From Algoriphagus terrigena DSM 22685 (GTDB taxonomy: Bacteria > Bacteroidota > Bacteroidia > Cytophagales > Cyclobacteriaceae): a stretch of 64,000 nt of DNA. The translations under genes and the position numbers were made by a program. Numbering within the stretch: position 1 is the stretch's first letter; each line of letters begins with the position of its first letter. Below the pieces are notes generated by a model, which searched no databases, was not told the DNA's origin, and saw only the letters and a program-made list of their open reading frames with translations. This document shows positions 34,340 to 42,659 of the stretch, piece after piece. The DNA is taken from NCBI RefSeq assembly GCF_000429445.1, contig NZ_KE386904.1, positions 248,001 through 312,000 on the forward strand, given 5' to 3'.

Positions 34340-34576
34340 GAATCAGCGGAAAGGATTTTTGGGAAACGAGATCGAATTCCCCAAAAGAAGAAGGTAATAT
34401 TTGCAAAGAAAACGTTAAAGACAAACGAAGAACTTCAAAATTATCGAGCTTAGTCCGTTATTTTCACTTCTCCATATTTCGCAAAACCAGAATTTCAGAT
34501 TTCCGGTCTCAACTTTCTCATCAAATTGACGTCTCAACACATAAATTACATTTAAATCTTATCTAACTCCCTTTCT

Positions 34577-34897
34577 ATGATCATTTCCACGACTCCCTCT
34601 CTCGAAGGCTATCAGGTAGATCAGTACCTAGGTATTGTTTCCGGCGAGACCATTATCGGCGCCAACGTTTTCAAAGATTTTTTTGCCAGCATCACCGATA
34701 TTGTCGGTGGGCGCTCCTCGGCCTACGAGCAGGTTTTGAGAGAGGCAAAAGCCACCGCAATGTCAGAGATGGAAGTGCAGGCCAGACATTTTGGCGCGAA
34801 TGCCGTGATCGGCATCGACCTCGACTATGAGACGATCCGCGACGGAATGCTGATGGTGACCGTGAGCGGCACGGCCGTGAAAGTCACCAAACTCTAA
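34577..34897 (+). CDS. YbjQ family protein (UPF0145)
   Basis: A 106-residue cytosolic protein matching the YbjQ family: LEGYQVDQYLGIVSGETIIGAN-like N-terminus, then FFASITDIVGGRS, and HFGANAVIGIDLDYE at the centre of the fold. Members form pentamers and are annotated as heavy-metal-binding domains, but function is not established. It is divergent from the PAS kinase and convergent with the ferredoxin gene; the shared terminator overlaps the latter's stop codon. Confidence 0.9.
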   Translation: MIISTTPSLEGYQVDQYLGIVSGETIIGANVFKDFFASITDIVGGRSSAYEQVLREAKATAMSEMEVQARHFGANAVIGIDLDYETIRDGMLMVTVSGTAVKVTKL

Positions 34898-34900
34898 TTC

Positions 34901-34935
34901 ATCAAAAAGGCCTGAAATGATTCAGGCCTTTTTGA
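34901..34935. terminator. Bidirectional intrinsic terminator, YbjQ / ferredoxin
   Basis: A perfect stem AAAAAGGCCTGAA / TTCAGGCCTTTTT with a short ATGA loop. The minus-strand ferredoxin gene stops inside it (34922-34924). Confidence 0.9.
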
Positions 34936-35164
34936 TTTGCTCCATCACCGACTTCAAATCTGCTTTTTTACAAAAATGATTGTCCACGATCACCATCGGG
35001 GCAGTCTTGCACATGTCCATACATTTGGTCTGGAAAAACTTGCAATGCCCTTTGAGAGTACCGGCAGTCGCTGCCTCCTTGAGCTCCTTTCGGATTTTTT
35101 TTGAACCGGCTTTTTTGCAATCCGATCCGCTGCAGATGAACACCAACCGTCTGTTAAACTTCAT
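34922..35164 (-). CDS. Thioredoxin-like [2Fe-2S] ferredoxin
   Basis: An 80-residue protein with the four-cysteine pattern of thioredoxin-fold ferredoxins (the NuoE C-terminal type): C-x4-C in ICSGSDCKKAG and later HCKFFQTKCMDMCK, followed by APMVIVDNHFC. It should bind one [2Fe-2S] cluster and carry electrons in the cytosol. The partner is not evident; neither a hydrogenase nor complex I gene is nearby. The first Met begins MKFNRRLVFICSG, typical for the family. Confidence 0.85.
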   Translation of the reverse strand: MKFNRRLVFICSGSDCKKAGSKKIRKELKEAATAGTLKGHCKFFQTKCMDMCKTAPMVIVDNHFCKKADLKSVMEQIKKA

Positions 35165-35200
35165 GTGTTTGTAGTTGATTTTGTGGTAAGATCGCCTGCA

Positions 35201-36454
35201 TCACATTGCTGAAATAGACTGCATGATCAATCCACTAATATACGCACCGTAAGTACCTAAAGCATACCCCAACACCGCCAATAGTACTCCGACAGAAGCA
35301 AGCGACGGATCAAATGCCGAGGCAACAATAGGTGCCGAAGCCGCTCCACCCACATTAGCCTGAGACCCGACCGCCACATAAAAGAACGGAGCTTTGATGA
35401 TCCAGGCTACCAAAATCATCGTGAGCGCGTGGAAAATAATCCAGATGAGTCCTACCAAAAACAGAATTGGGCTGTCCAATACCGCCCCCAGATCCATCTG
35501 CATACCGATCGTCGCTACCAAGACATACAGCAAGACACTTCCCATGCGGGAAGCTCCGGCACCTTCAAGTTTACGCGCTTTGGTAAAGGAAAGCAAAAGT
35601 CCAAGCGTCGTGGCGATAACCACAATCCAGAAAAACGCTGAATTCAGCGAGTATTGATTGAGCTCGGGATAATTAGCCTCAAACCAGGGAGCCAAAAAGT
35701 CAGCGCATAAATGAGAAACGCCAGTGACACCAAATCCAAAACCCAGGATCAGCATCGTGTCTCCCAAGCTGGGGATTTTCATGATCCCTTCGCGGTACTT
35801 AGCGATTCGGTCTCTCAGTTCATAGATCGCCGTGGAGTCAGCTTTGAGCAGTTTGTCAATCTTCTCCGGCTTAGCTGCCCAATACAGCAAAACAGCCATC
35901 CAGAGATTTGCAACCAAGACATCTACTGCGATCATCTGCCCAAACAACGTAGGGCTCGCTCCGAAGACCTCCAGCATTGCTGTCTGGTTAGCTCCGCCAC
36001 CTATCCAACTCCCGGCAATCGTCGACAGTCCCCGCCAGATCTCGTCCGAGCCCGTGCCGGAGTAGATCTCAGGATAGAAAAATCCCACCGTGATCAGCGC
36101 CACAGGTCCGCCAAGCATGATTCCGACCGTACCTGCCAAAAACATCGTCAAAGCTTTTGGGCCCAGTTTCAGGATCCCCTTCAAGTCAATGCTGATCGTG
36201 AATAGCACCAAAGACGCGGGTAGCAGATAGCGGGATGCAACTTTATATAAGCCAGATGATTCTCCCGATATCAATCCCAGCGAATTGAAAACCGCCGGGA
36301 TAAAATAGCAAAGCAAAACGGTAGGAACATAGGTATAGAACCTGACCCAGAATGGCCTTTTGCTGGCAGAGGTAGCGAACACAAACGCTAGAGTTGCCAT
36401 CAGCAGACCAAAGACTACGGCATCGTTGCTGATGATCGGGGCATTTTCTTCCAT
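35201..36454 (-). CDS. DUF819 family integral membrane protein
   Basis: A 417-residue inner-membrane protein with about ten hydrophobic helices. Family-like stretches are SRYLLPASLVLFTISIDLKG, the glycine-rich AGSWIGGGANQTAML and a C-terminal YALGTYGAYISG. DUF819 proteins resemble secondary transporters, but substrate and direction are unknown. The gene stands apart from its neighbours (37 bp from the ferredoxin gene start, 57 bp from the Nudix gene), all in the same direction, so a common transcript is possible. Confidence 0.85.
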   Translation of the reverse strand: MEENAPIISNDAVVFGLLMATLAFVFATSASKRPFWVRFYTYVPTVLLCYFIPAVFNSLGLISGESSGLYKVASRYLLPASLVLFTISIDLKGILKLGPKALTMFLAGTVGIMLGGPVALITVGFFYPEIYSGTGSDEIWRGLSTIAGSWIGGGANQTAMLEVFGASPTLFGQMIAVDVLVANLWMAVLLYWAAKPEKIDKLLKADSTAIYELRDRIAKYREGIMKIPSLGDTMLILGFGFGVTGVSHLCADFLAPWFEANYPELNQYSLNSAFFWIVVIATTLGLLLSFTKARKLEGAGASRMGSVLLYVLVATIGMQMDLGAVLDSPILFLVGLIWIIFHALTMILVAWIIKAPFFYVAVGSQANVGGAASAPIVASAFDPSLASVGVLLAVLGYALGTYGAYISGLIMQSISAM

Positions 36455-36511
36455 GGGAATGTCGTGGGATTGTAGTGCAACAATACCAACAAAAGAGCAA
36501 ACAGACCAACT

Positions 36512-37150
36512 TTAGCCTTCCTGATGCTCCAGAACTTGGATCAGCTCGTTCAAAATCATTGCTGTAGCTCCCCAGACCACTTCTCCGTCGATTTCAAAAT
36601 AGGGTGTGTCCAGTCGGATATTTTCACCGAGCTCAAGTACCGTCTGCTTACGTATCTCTGGACTTAGCAAAAAATCAAGATCGGTCTCCACAATCCTCGA
36701 CACTTCATTCTCATCTGGAATGAATTCAGGAATGCCCTCCAAAAACCCGACCACGGGACTGACCAGGAAATTGCTGGTGGGAATATAAAGATCGGTCAGC
36801 TTGCCAAGCAAGCGAACTTCATGTCGATCAATACCGACTTCCTCCTCAGCCTCCCGCAGCGCTGTTTGGATGACATTTTCATCTGTCTTTTCCATTTTTC
36901 CGCCGGGAAAAGCCATCTGTCCGCTGTGAAATCCGAGGTATACCGGTCTTTTGATCAAAGGAAAAAAGGTGCTTTTTCCGTCAGTGTACAAGAGGATCAG
37001 GACACCGCTATTTCTGACATTCGCTGGCAAAATGGGCTCAAATCTCCGTTGATCGACGGGCTGAGGGGACATCTTCAGATGGGCAACTTTACCGGGAAGG
37101 GGCGCTTTGAGCCTTCTTTCAAGAAGTCCAATCAGTTGATCAAACTCCAT
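36512..37150 (-). CDS. Nudix hydrolase, CoA pyrophosphatase type
   Basis: A 212-residue protein. The Nudix box is FPGGKMEKTDENVIQ followed by ALREAEEEVGI, and it is preceded by LIKRPVYLGFHSGQMAF, the pattern that marks the CoA pyrophosphatase (NudL/PCD1) group. The likely reaction is hydrolysis of CoA to phosphopantetheine and 3',5'-ADP with Mg2+ or Mn2+. Its start overlaps the stop region of the lipoprotein gene by 11 bp, so both are co-expressed, although a functional link is not obvious. Confidence 0.9.
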   Translation of the reverse strand: MEFDQLIGLLERRLKAPLPGKVAHLKMSPQPVDQRRFEPILPANVRNSGVLILLYTDGKSTFFPLIKRPVYLGFHSGQMAFPGGKMEKTDENVIQTALREAEEEVGIDRHEVRLLGKLTDLYIPTSNFLVSPVVGFLEGIPEFIPDENEVSRIVETDLDFLLSPEIRKQTVLELGENIRLDTPYFEIDGEVVWGATAMILNELIQVLEHQEG

Positions 37151-37829
37151 CAGATCCCAGATCCACCGACTTCAGTTTCTGATCGAGATAGGATTCTTGA
37201 GCGTAGTCCTTCACCACCTGATTCATCTTAAATTGGCTAAACCGGTGACTGGTCAGATCAATAATCCACGCCATCGGCCTAAACCCCGCGTCCTCTTGAA
37301 AATATCCCAAAACCAGAAATTCGCTGGCGTTCAGCCACAAACCCTCTTCAAACATCCCCGAAGGTCCCATGAAAAGCAGGCGCTCCTTCATCCCGTCAGC
37401 CCGATACCAGATCACCTCTGAGTCCGGGTTCAAAAACGGCTGATCCAAACCTTCCTGTGCTTCCACCTTGTAGGAAAATATGTCCATTGTTCCATTCCCC
37501 TCAGGATGCGGAAACTGATAGGGGAAAAGCGGATCGCTCTCCAAGATGGGATTCCTCTCCGGCATCTCCATTGCGTCGATCGAATCCGTCGTCACGAATT
37601 CAAAGTTCTCGGCATCAAATCTCCCGATTTGACTTTCCCAGTGTTTTTGCCAAGCTGATTTTTGCGCCAAACCAATGTTGATCTCGTTGCGCATTTCTTC
37701 CAGCAATTCGCCATTTGCCTCCAAGTCAGCGACAGCTTCATTTTTCACAGAATCCGAAGATTCGCAGGCTGTTAATACAACCGACAACATAATCCAAATC
37801 CTGTAATAAGGTAGCTTCAATGCGCTCAT
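37140..37829 (-). CDS. Hypothetical lipoprotein
   Basis: A 229-residue protein not matching any family I recognise. The N-terminus is a lipoprotein signal peptide ending in VLTAC (Cys about 22), so it is probably lipid-anchored in the envelope. The mature part is acidic, with a central segment rich in aromatic residues (ILESDPLFPYQFPHPEG) and strand-like C-terminal sequence. It overlaps the Nudix gene by 11 bp. Confidence 0.7.
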   Translation of the reverse strand: MSALKLPYYRIWIMLSVVLTACESSDSVKNEAVADLEANGELLEEMRNEINIGLAQKSAWQKHWESQIGRFDAENFEFVTTDSIDAMEMPERNPILESDPLFPYQFPHPEGNGTMDIFSYKVEAQEGLDQPFLNPDSEVIWYRADGMKERLLFMGPSGMFEEGLWLNASEFLVLGYFQEDAGFRPMAWIIDLTSHRFSQFKMNQVVKDYAQESYLDQKLKSVDLGSDGV

Positions 37830-37966
37830 AGGGGAAAATTGAAAGATGAAGCTAAGAGAAGTGCGCGAAAAATCAAATCAAGGAGCCCCTGACAAATTGA
37901 AGATAATTTTTGCGGGACCACCGTCGGGCCAAAAGTAATTGAGAGATTGCCGCCGCCTAAAAAACA

Positions 37967-37997
37967 AAAAAGGCCTGGATATCATCCGGGCCTTTTC
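37967..37997 (-). terminator. Orphan intrinsic terminator hairpin (1)
   Basis: Stem AAAAGGCC.GGAT / ATCC.GGCCTTTT with a short loop. On the minus strand it is followed by GGCCTTTTTTGTTTTTT, a strong release tract; the plus side has only TTTT. It lies upstream of, not after, the adjacent genes. Confidence 0.7.
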
Positions 37998-38162
37998 CTG
38001 CTCTCAAACCTATTAAACCTATTGTAGATATTCAATTCATGAATACAGCCGAAAAGTAGAAAATGTTTTCATATCCTCCAAACAATCGATTGCGAAAAAG
38101 TTTCAAAATTTTATTCGGCCCGAAATTCACTCTCCTAAATCACAGAAAATCAGCGCTTTTTT

Positions 38163-38186
38163 AAAAAAAAGCAATTCGGAATTGCT
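38163..38186 (-). terminator. Orphan intrinsic terminator hairpin (2)
   Basis: Stem AGCAATTC / GAATTGCT with a one-base centre, preceded by eight A on the plus strand, i.e. followed by eight T on the minus strand. Confidence 0.6.
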
Positions 38187-38225
38187 CAAAAAAGCTAATT
38201 TTTCACCGCCGCTACAGAATATTCT

Positions 38226-39950
38226 ATGCCACAAAGAGCCCAGCCACTCGCCAACAGGATTTTTGAAGGATTTCTCACCTACACCGAAACCTTCAAAACT
38301 TACACCCGGCTTGCACCGATTTACTTTGCGCAGCGCAACTGGCAGGCAACCCAACTCAATCACCGCCAGCGTCTGAGACTTTACAAAGACCTTCTATTCC
38401 AGCTGGTGAAGGTCTTTCAGCAGATTCTTGGCGCCGATTCCGGCAATTCGGCTATCTGGACCGCCATACGGGACGAGTACCAACAGCTCATCGGTGACCG
38501 CCCAGATGTCGAGCTGGCGGAGACTTTTTTCAACTCCGTTTTTAGAAAAACCTTCCCAAACAATCCACTCGACGAGGAGCTGATGTTTGTCATGGAGGGA
38601 TACAGGTCTTGTGAAATCCGCGAAAACTCCGAGCTGCTGCACACCTATCCTGCTGAAATGGGACTGGAACAGATCATCCGACAAATCCTCGATGATTTTG
38701 ATTTTGGCGTGCCGTTTATGGATCGGGAAAAAGACGCTGAATTCTTGGTCAAAGGTGTCAAAAAGGTGATTTTGACCCGATATCAAGTCGAAGTTGGCAC
38801 CAAAACCCAACTGCTGAAGCCGGTCTTTTACCGAAACAAGGCCGCCTATCTGATAGGCAGAACCTTTGTCGGCAAGAAGTGGATGCCATTTATCATCCCG
38901 TTTATGCACGGTCCAAAGGGCGTCTATGTCGACACTTTGATATTTGATCCAAACCTGATGAGTCACCTGTTCAGCTTCACCCGGTCCTATTTCATGGTGG
39001 AAGCGGAGGTTCCGTCGCAGATTATCGGATTTCTGAGTTCGGTCATTCCGCACAAGAAAATCCACGAACTCTACAATGCCATCGGATTCAACAAACATGG
39101 CAAGACGCTGTTCTACCGGGAGTTTCTTCATCATCTGGACACAAGCTCGGATGGATTTGTGATCGCTCCGGGGATCAAAGGGATGGTGATGACGGTCTTT
39201 GCCCTGCCCTCCCTCAATATTGTGTTCAAGCTGATCAAAGACCATTTTGAGCCACCAAAAAACATGACCCGACAGGAGGTCAGGGAGAAATATAAGCTAG
39301 TATCCCTGCACGATCGCGTGGGAAGAATGGCCGACACACACGAGTTTGAATATTTCAAGATTCCGCTGGATCGGGTCAGCGAGGACCTGATGAAGGAATT
39401 ACGTAACACGACAAACTCGCTTCTCCAGATCAAAGAAAATTTCTTGATAATCAAGCATCTATACACCGAGCGAAAGATGGTTCCGCTCAATATCTTTCTC
39501 GAAACTTGCTCGAAAGAGGAAGGACTTCGTGCCGTGGAAGATTATGGACGGGCGATTCTCCAGCTTGCCCAGGCCAACATCTTTCCGGGAGATATGATGA
39601 CGAAAAACTTTGGCCTGACCCGGCAGAAAAGAGTCATTTTCTACGACTACGACGAAATCGAGTTTTTGGAGCAAATGAACTTCCGAAAAAAGCCTAAAGC
39701 GGAAACTTACGAGCAGATCTATGCCTCGGAGCCTTGGTACGACATTCACAAAAACGACGTCTTTCCGGAGGATTTTCGGCGCTGGATGATCGGAAGAGCG
39801 GATCTTAAGCCGCATTTCCTCGAGTATCATCAGGACCTCTTCGACCCCGAATACTGGAATTCTTTGAAGCGGCGAATCCAAAACGGAGAGTTGATTCATG
39901 CATTTCCCTACCCCGATGAGATCCGATTCAGGCCGGGCGAGCCAGTCTGA
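38226..39950 (+). CDS. aceK: Isocitrate dehydrogenase kinase/phosphatase
   Basis: A 574-residue protein (E. coli AceK is 578) recognisable end to end. The regulatory N-terminal half contains a sequence that lines up with E. coli (RIFEGFLTYTETF). The kinase-like half has the ATP loop region APGIKGMVMTVFALPS (about 316-331) and KYKLVSLHDRVGRMADTHE (about 356-374), followed by the catalytic region QANIFPGDMMTKNFG and VIFYDYDEIE. AceK phosphorylates and dephosphorylates isocitrate dehydrogenase to divert carbon to the glyoxylate shunt. It stands alone, without aceA or aceB. AceK is mainly known from proteobacteria. Confidence 0.95.
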   Translation: MPQRAQPLANRIFEGFLTYTETFKTYTRLAPIYFAQRNWQATQLNHRQRLRLYKDLLFQLVKVFQQILGADSGNSAIWTAIRDEYQQLIGDRPDVELAETFFNSVFRKTFPNNPLDEELMFVMEGYRSCEIRENSELLHTYPAEMGLEQIIRQILDDFDFGVPFMDREKDAEFLVKGVKKVILTRYQVEVGTKTQLLKPVFYRNKAAYLIGRTFVGKKWMPFIIPFMHGPKGVYVDTLIFDPNLMSHLFSFTRSYFMVEAEVPSQIIGFLSSVIPHKKIHELYNAIGFNKHGKTLFYREFLHHLDTSSDGFVIAPGIKGMVMTVFALPSLNIVFKLIKDHFEPPKNMTRQEVREKYKLVSLHDRVGRMADTHEFEYFKIPLDRVSEDLMKELRNTTNSLLQIKENFLIIKHLYTERKMVPLNIFLETCSKEEGLRAVEDYGRAILQLAQANIFPGDMMTKNFGLTRQKRVIFYDYDEIEFLEQMNFRKKPKAETYEQIYASEPWYDIHKNDVFPEDFRRWMIGRADLKPHFLEYHQDLFDPEYWNSLKRRIQNGELIHAFPYPDEIRFRPGEPV

Positions 39951-39984
39951 GTTTAAGCTTGTTTCTTTTTAACCTGACAAAACT

Positions 39985-39992
39985 TAATTTTG
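39985..39992 (+). promoter_or_regulatory. Putative -7 element (TAATTTTG) for the esterase-aminopeptidase genes
   Basis: Exact TAnnTTTG, with a TTG at 39959-39961 (spacing 23, a bit long). It supports the ATG at 40028 over the upstream TTG at 39959. Confidence 0.5.
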
Positions 39993-40027
39993 AATCCCCG
40001 GGTTACCCTACCACTCACCCCCAACCC

Positions 40028-41152
40028 ATGATTACAGAAGTACAAACGGTCGTGCAAACTCCCACCTGGACAAAAAAGATCGTCCTGCAGACGTCGGAAG
40101 ACGACGACCGGCAAGTTTACATCTCCGGCAATTTCAACAACTGGACGACGCAGGATTTTCGGTTCAAGATGGAAAAGATCGAACCCGGAAAATACGAGTT
40201 CAACTTCCCCGAAGGTCCGGAATTTAAAGGCGAACTAATTTACAAATTCACCAAAGGCGACTGGTCTGAGGTGGAGATAGACCGGAGCGGAAACCGCACA
40301 CCCAATCGCCACTGGCACGACGACAAGCCAGTCAAGACCGAAAAAGTCGCCAAATGGCGTAAAAATTGGCTTCCCTATCGTCCTTCCCAACTTCCTCTGA
40401 TCAGATTGATCTCTGAGGAATTTGAAATTCCCCAGCTGAATACCACCCGAAAAATCTGGGCGTTGCTGCCTCACGATTACGATAGCAGCGAGGACAGCTA
40501 TCCGGTGCTTTATCTTCAGGACGCCCAGAATCTTTTCCACGAAAATGCAGAATTTGGCAACTGGCAGATAGACAAAAAGCTGGCTGTCATGTCAGACTAT
40601 GGGATTGGCAAGATCATCATCATAGCCGTAGAGCACGGCGAGGACGAGCGCCTGAAGGAGTACAATGTCGGCAACACGCTGTTGGGTCACGGACTCGGCA
40701 AGCAATACATCCGGTTCATCACCGAGACGCTGAAGCCGTATGTGGACCGTACTTTCCGAACGGAAGCCGGCCGCGAATCGACCGGTATCGGCGGCAGCTC
40801 CATGGGCGGGCTGGTCAGCATCTATTCAGGTATCATCTACCCGGAGGTCTTTGGAAAGCTGATGATCTTCTCCCCTTCTCTCTGGATTACTCCGAAAGTC
40901 AAATTGAGCTTTCTCGACCTATTTGAGCCTCAGGATACCAGGATGTACCTGTATGGTGGCGGAAACGAAAGCGAAACCATGGTGGCCCACCTTACAAAAT
41001 TTCACAAGCGCTTACGCAAGCGCAAGAGTCTAAAAGGCAAGATGAAGGTACGCCTGTCGATCAACGAGCAGGGCAAGCACAACGAGGCCTATTGGAGTGA
41101 CGAGTTTCCCAAAGCCATTGAATGGCTCTTTTTCAGTGATAAACCGGAGTAA
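40028..41152 (+). CDS. Glycogen-binding-like (CBM48-type) domain fused to putative esterase
   Basis: I start at the ATG at 40028 (374 residues) because a -7 element lies between it and the preceding gene. Residues about 15-95 resemble an AMPK/CBM48-type carbohydrate-binding fold (QVYISGNFNNWT, then YKFTKGDWSEVEID). Residues about 125-370 form an alpha/beta-hydrolase of the esterase D group, with YPVLYLQDAQNLF, the nucleophile elbow GGSSMGGLVS and a C-terminal NEAYWSDEFPKAIEWLF holding the expected His region. No signal peptide is present, so it should act in the cytosol. Substrate unknown; it is followed after 18 bp by the M17 peptidase. Confidence 0.82.
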   Translation: MITEVQTVVQTPTWTKKIVLQTSEDDDRQVYISGNFNNWTTQDFRFKMEKIEPGKYEFNFPEGPEFKGELIYKFTKGDWSEVEIDRSGNRTPNRHWHDDKPVKTEKVAKWRKNWLPYRPSQLPLIRLISEEFEIPQLNTTRKIWALLPHDYDSSEDSYPVLYLQDAQNLFHENAEFGNWQIDKKLAVMSDYGIGKIIIIAVEHGEDERLKEYNVGNTLLGHGLGKQYIRFITETLKPYVDRTFRTEAGRESTGIGGSSMGGLVSIYSGIIYPEVFGKLMIFSPSLWITPKVKLSFLDLFEPQDTRMYLYGGGNESETMVAHLTKFHKRLRKRKSLKGKMKVRLSINEQGKHNEAYWSDEFPKAIEWLFFSDKPE

Positions 41153-41170
41153 AATCCCAAACCTTATTTT

Positions 41171-42592
41171 ATGCAATTCAAGATCAATCCAAAAAACCCT
41201 TCGAGCGCTGCGCTGAGGGTTGTTCCTATTTTTGAAAGTGAAACCGGGAAACTTCAGACCGAAAACCTGGGCTTTTCTCCGCCGTCCTCCTTTCTTTTCT
41301 CTGGCAAAAAAGACAGCTCTTACAGCTTTGAATCCGGGGATCAGCTGGTCCTGCTCATTGGATTGGGAAAGGAACCGGATTACAAAACCATTGAAACTTC
41401 CTACAGAAGGATTCTATCCAAAAGTTCATCCTTGGTGGAAAAGGAAGTGTTTCTGGATTTTCCCGACACCTTCACCGCCGAGCAGACGGAAGCGGCCTTG
41501 GTCGGATTTCGGCTCGGAAGCTATTCGATTGGTTTTTATAAAAAAGAGAAGCCAAAAGACTTTCATAAGTTGAAAGTCGAGGTTGGTTCAAGTCTGGACA
41601 AAGCAAAATCTCTGGCTGAGCGGGCTGAAAAAATCGCAGACGCCAAGATCGAAGCTTTCAAGTTGGTCGATCTTCCTCCAAACAAGATCACTCCCGAATA
41701 TCTGGCCGACTGGGCAAAAGATCTGGGCAAAAAATCAAAGCTTGACATAAAAGTCCTGGATGCAAAAAAAGCCAAATCAGAAGGACTGGAGGCATTTTTA
41801 GCCGTAGGAAGAGGTTCCGCGAAAGAGCCGAAATTCATCATCCTAGAGTATCGTCATCCCAAAGCCAAGTTGCACGTCGGTCTCGTAGGCAAAGGTGTGA
41901 CCTTCGATACCGGCGGACTGAACGTGAAGACGCAAGGGATGCACCACATGAAGTCCGATATGGGCGGAGCTGCGGCCGTCTTGGCGACCACTCAGCTGAT
42001 CAGCGATCTCGGGCTTCATGTCAATCTGACCGCGATCGTCCCTGCTGTGGAAAACGCAATCGACAAAGATGCTTATCTACCCTCCGAAGTTATTGGCAGC
42101 CACGCCGGGCTGAGCATAGAGGTCATCGATACCGATGCCGAGGGCAGGCTGATCTTGGCTGACGGGCTCTCCTATCTGATCAAAAACTATAAAACAGACC
42201 AAGTGATCGATCTTGCGACCCTGACAGGAAGCGCTATCGGGACATTCGGGTACGAGTGCGCTGCACTTTTCTCCAACGATGACACTCTGTCGCACGGACT
42301 GCAGCAGGCAGGTGAGATGATCGGGGAAAAATCCTGGCCCTTGCCGCTTTGGGATGAGTATGGCAAAGAGATGGATTCCGAAATCGCCGACATCAAGAAT
42401 TATCACGGGAAGCCCTTTGCCGGAGCCATCACCGCTGCCAAGTTCCTTCAGGCGTTTACGCACGAGCATCCCGCTTGGGCGCATTTAGATATCGCAGGGG
42501 TAGCTTTTGGCGACACCGAGTTTGCAAAAACCAAGACAGGAACAGCCTACGGAGTCAGCCTTCTTCTGACTTACATCGAAAGTCAACTCTAA
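41171..42592 (+). CDS. pepA: M17 family leucyl aminopeptidase
   Basis: A 473-residue peptidase. The two-metal site is visible: VGKGVTFDTGGLNVK (Lys and Asp ligands and the catalytic Lys), MKSDMGGAAAV (Asp), and DTDAEGRL (residues 320-327; Asp and Glu ligands plus the catalytic Arg). The first residue of the last motif is Asp instead of the usual Asn. The C-terminal half also has LTGSAIGTFG and KNYHGKPFAGAITAAKFL. It removes N-terminal residues from peptides in the cytosol. Only 18 bp from the esterase fusion gene, so probably co-transcribed; a strong terminator follows. Confidence 0.94.
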   Translation: MQFKINPKNPSSAALRVVPIFESETGKLQTENLGFSPPSSFLFSGKKDSSYSFESGDQLVLLIGLGKEPDYKTIETSYRRILSKSSSLVEKEVFLDFPDTFTAEQTEAALVGFRLGSYSIGFYKKEKPKDFHKLKVEVGSSLDKAKSLAERAEKIADAKIEAFKLVDLPPNKITPEYLADWAKDLGKKSKLDIKVLDAKKAKSEGLEAFLAVGRGSAKEPKFIILEYRHPKAKLHVGLVGKGVTFDTGGLNVKTQGMHHMKSDMGGAAAVLATTQLISDLGLHVNLTAIVPAVENAIDKDAYLPSEVIGSHAGLSIEVIDTDAEGRLILADGLSYLIKNYKTDQVIDLATLTGSAIGTFGYECAALFSNDDTLSHGLQQAGEMIGEKSWPLPLWDEYGKEMDSEIADIKNYHGKPFAGAITAAKFLQAFTHEHPAWAHLDIAGVAFGDTEFAKTKTGTAYGVSLLLTYIESQL

Positions 42593-42598
42593 AAATAT

Positions 42599-42634
42599 AT
42601 CCGGCAAGCGTTCTCATTTGCCGGATTTTTTTTT
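42599..42634 (+). terminator. Intrinsic terminator after the aminopeptidase gene
   Basis: ATCCGGCAA / TTGCCGGAT stem with a 10-base loop, followed by nine to ten T. Confidence 0.9.
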
Positions 42635-42659
42635 CACATTATCAGACAAACTTCAGCCT

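Larger units (their letters stand above)
37830..38225. other. Divergent intergenic region with two orphan minus-strand terminators
   Basis: About 400 bp between the lipoprotein gene (minus) and aceK (plus). It contains two intrinsic-terminator-like hairpins at 37967-37997 and 38163-38186, both with T-tracts on the minus strand although no annotated minus-strand gene ends here. AT-rich stretches separate them. No convincing ORF is seen; a small RNA is possible. Confidence 0.5.

Noticed and set aside
38127..38363. A 78-codon minus-strand frame spanning the aceK start
   Set aside because: It overlaps the conserved AceK N-terminus and contains the terminator hairpin; treated as chance, although minus-strand transcription here remains possible.
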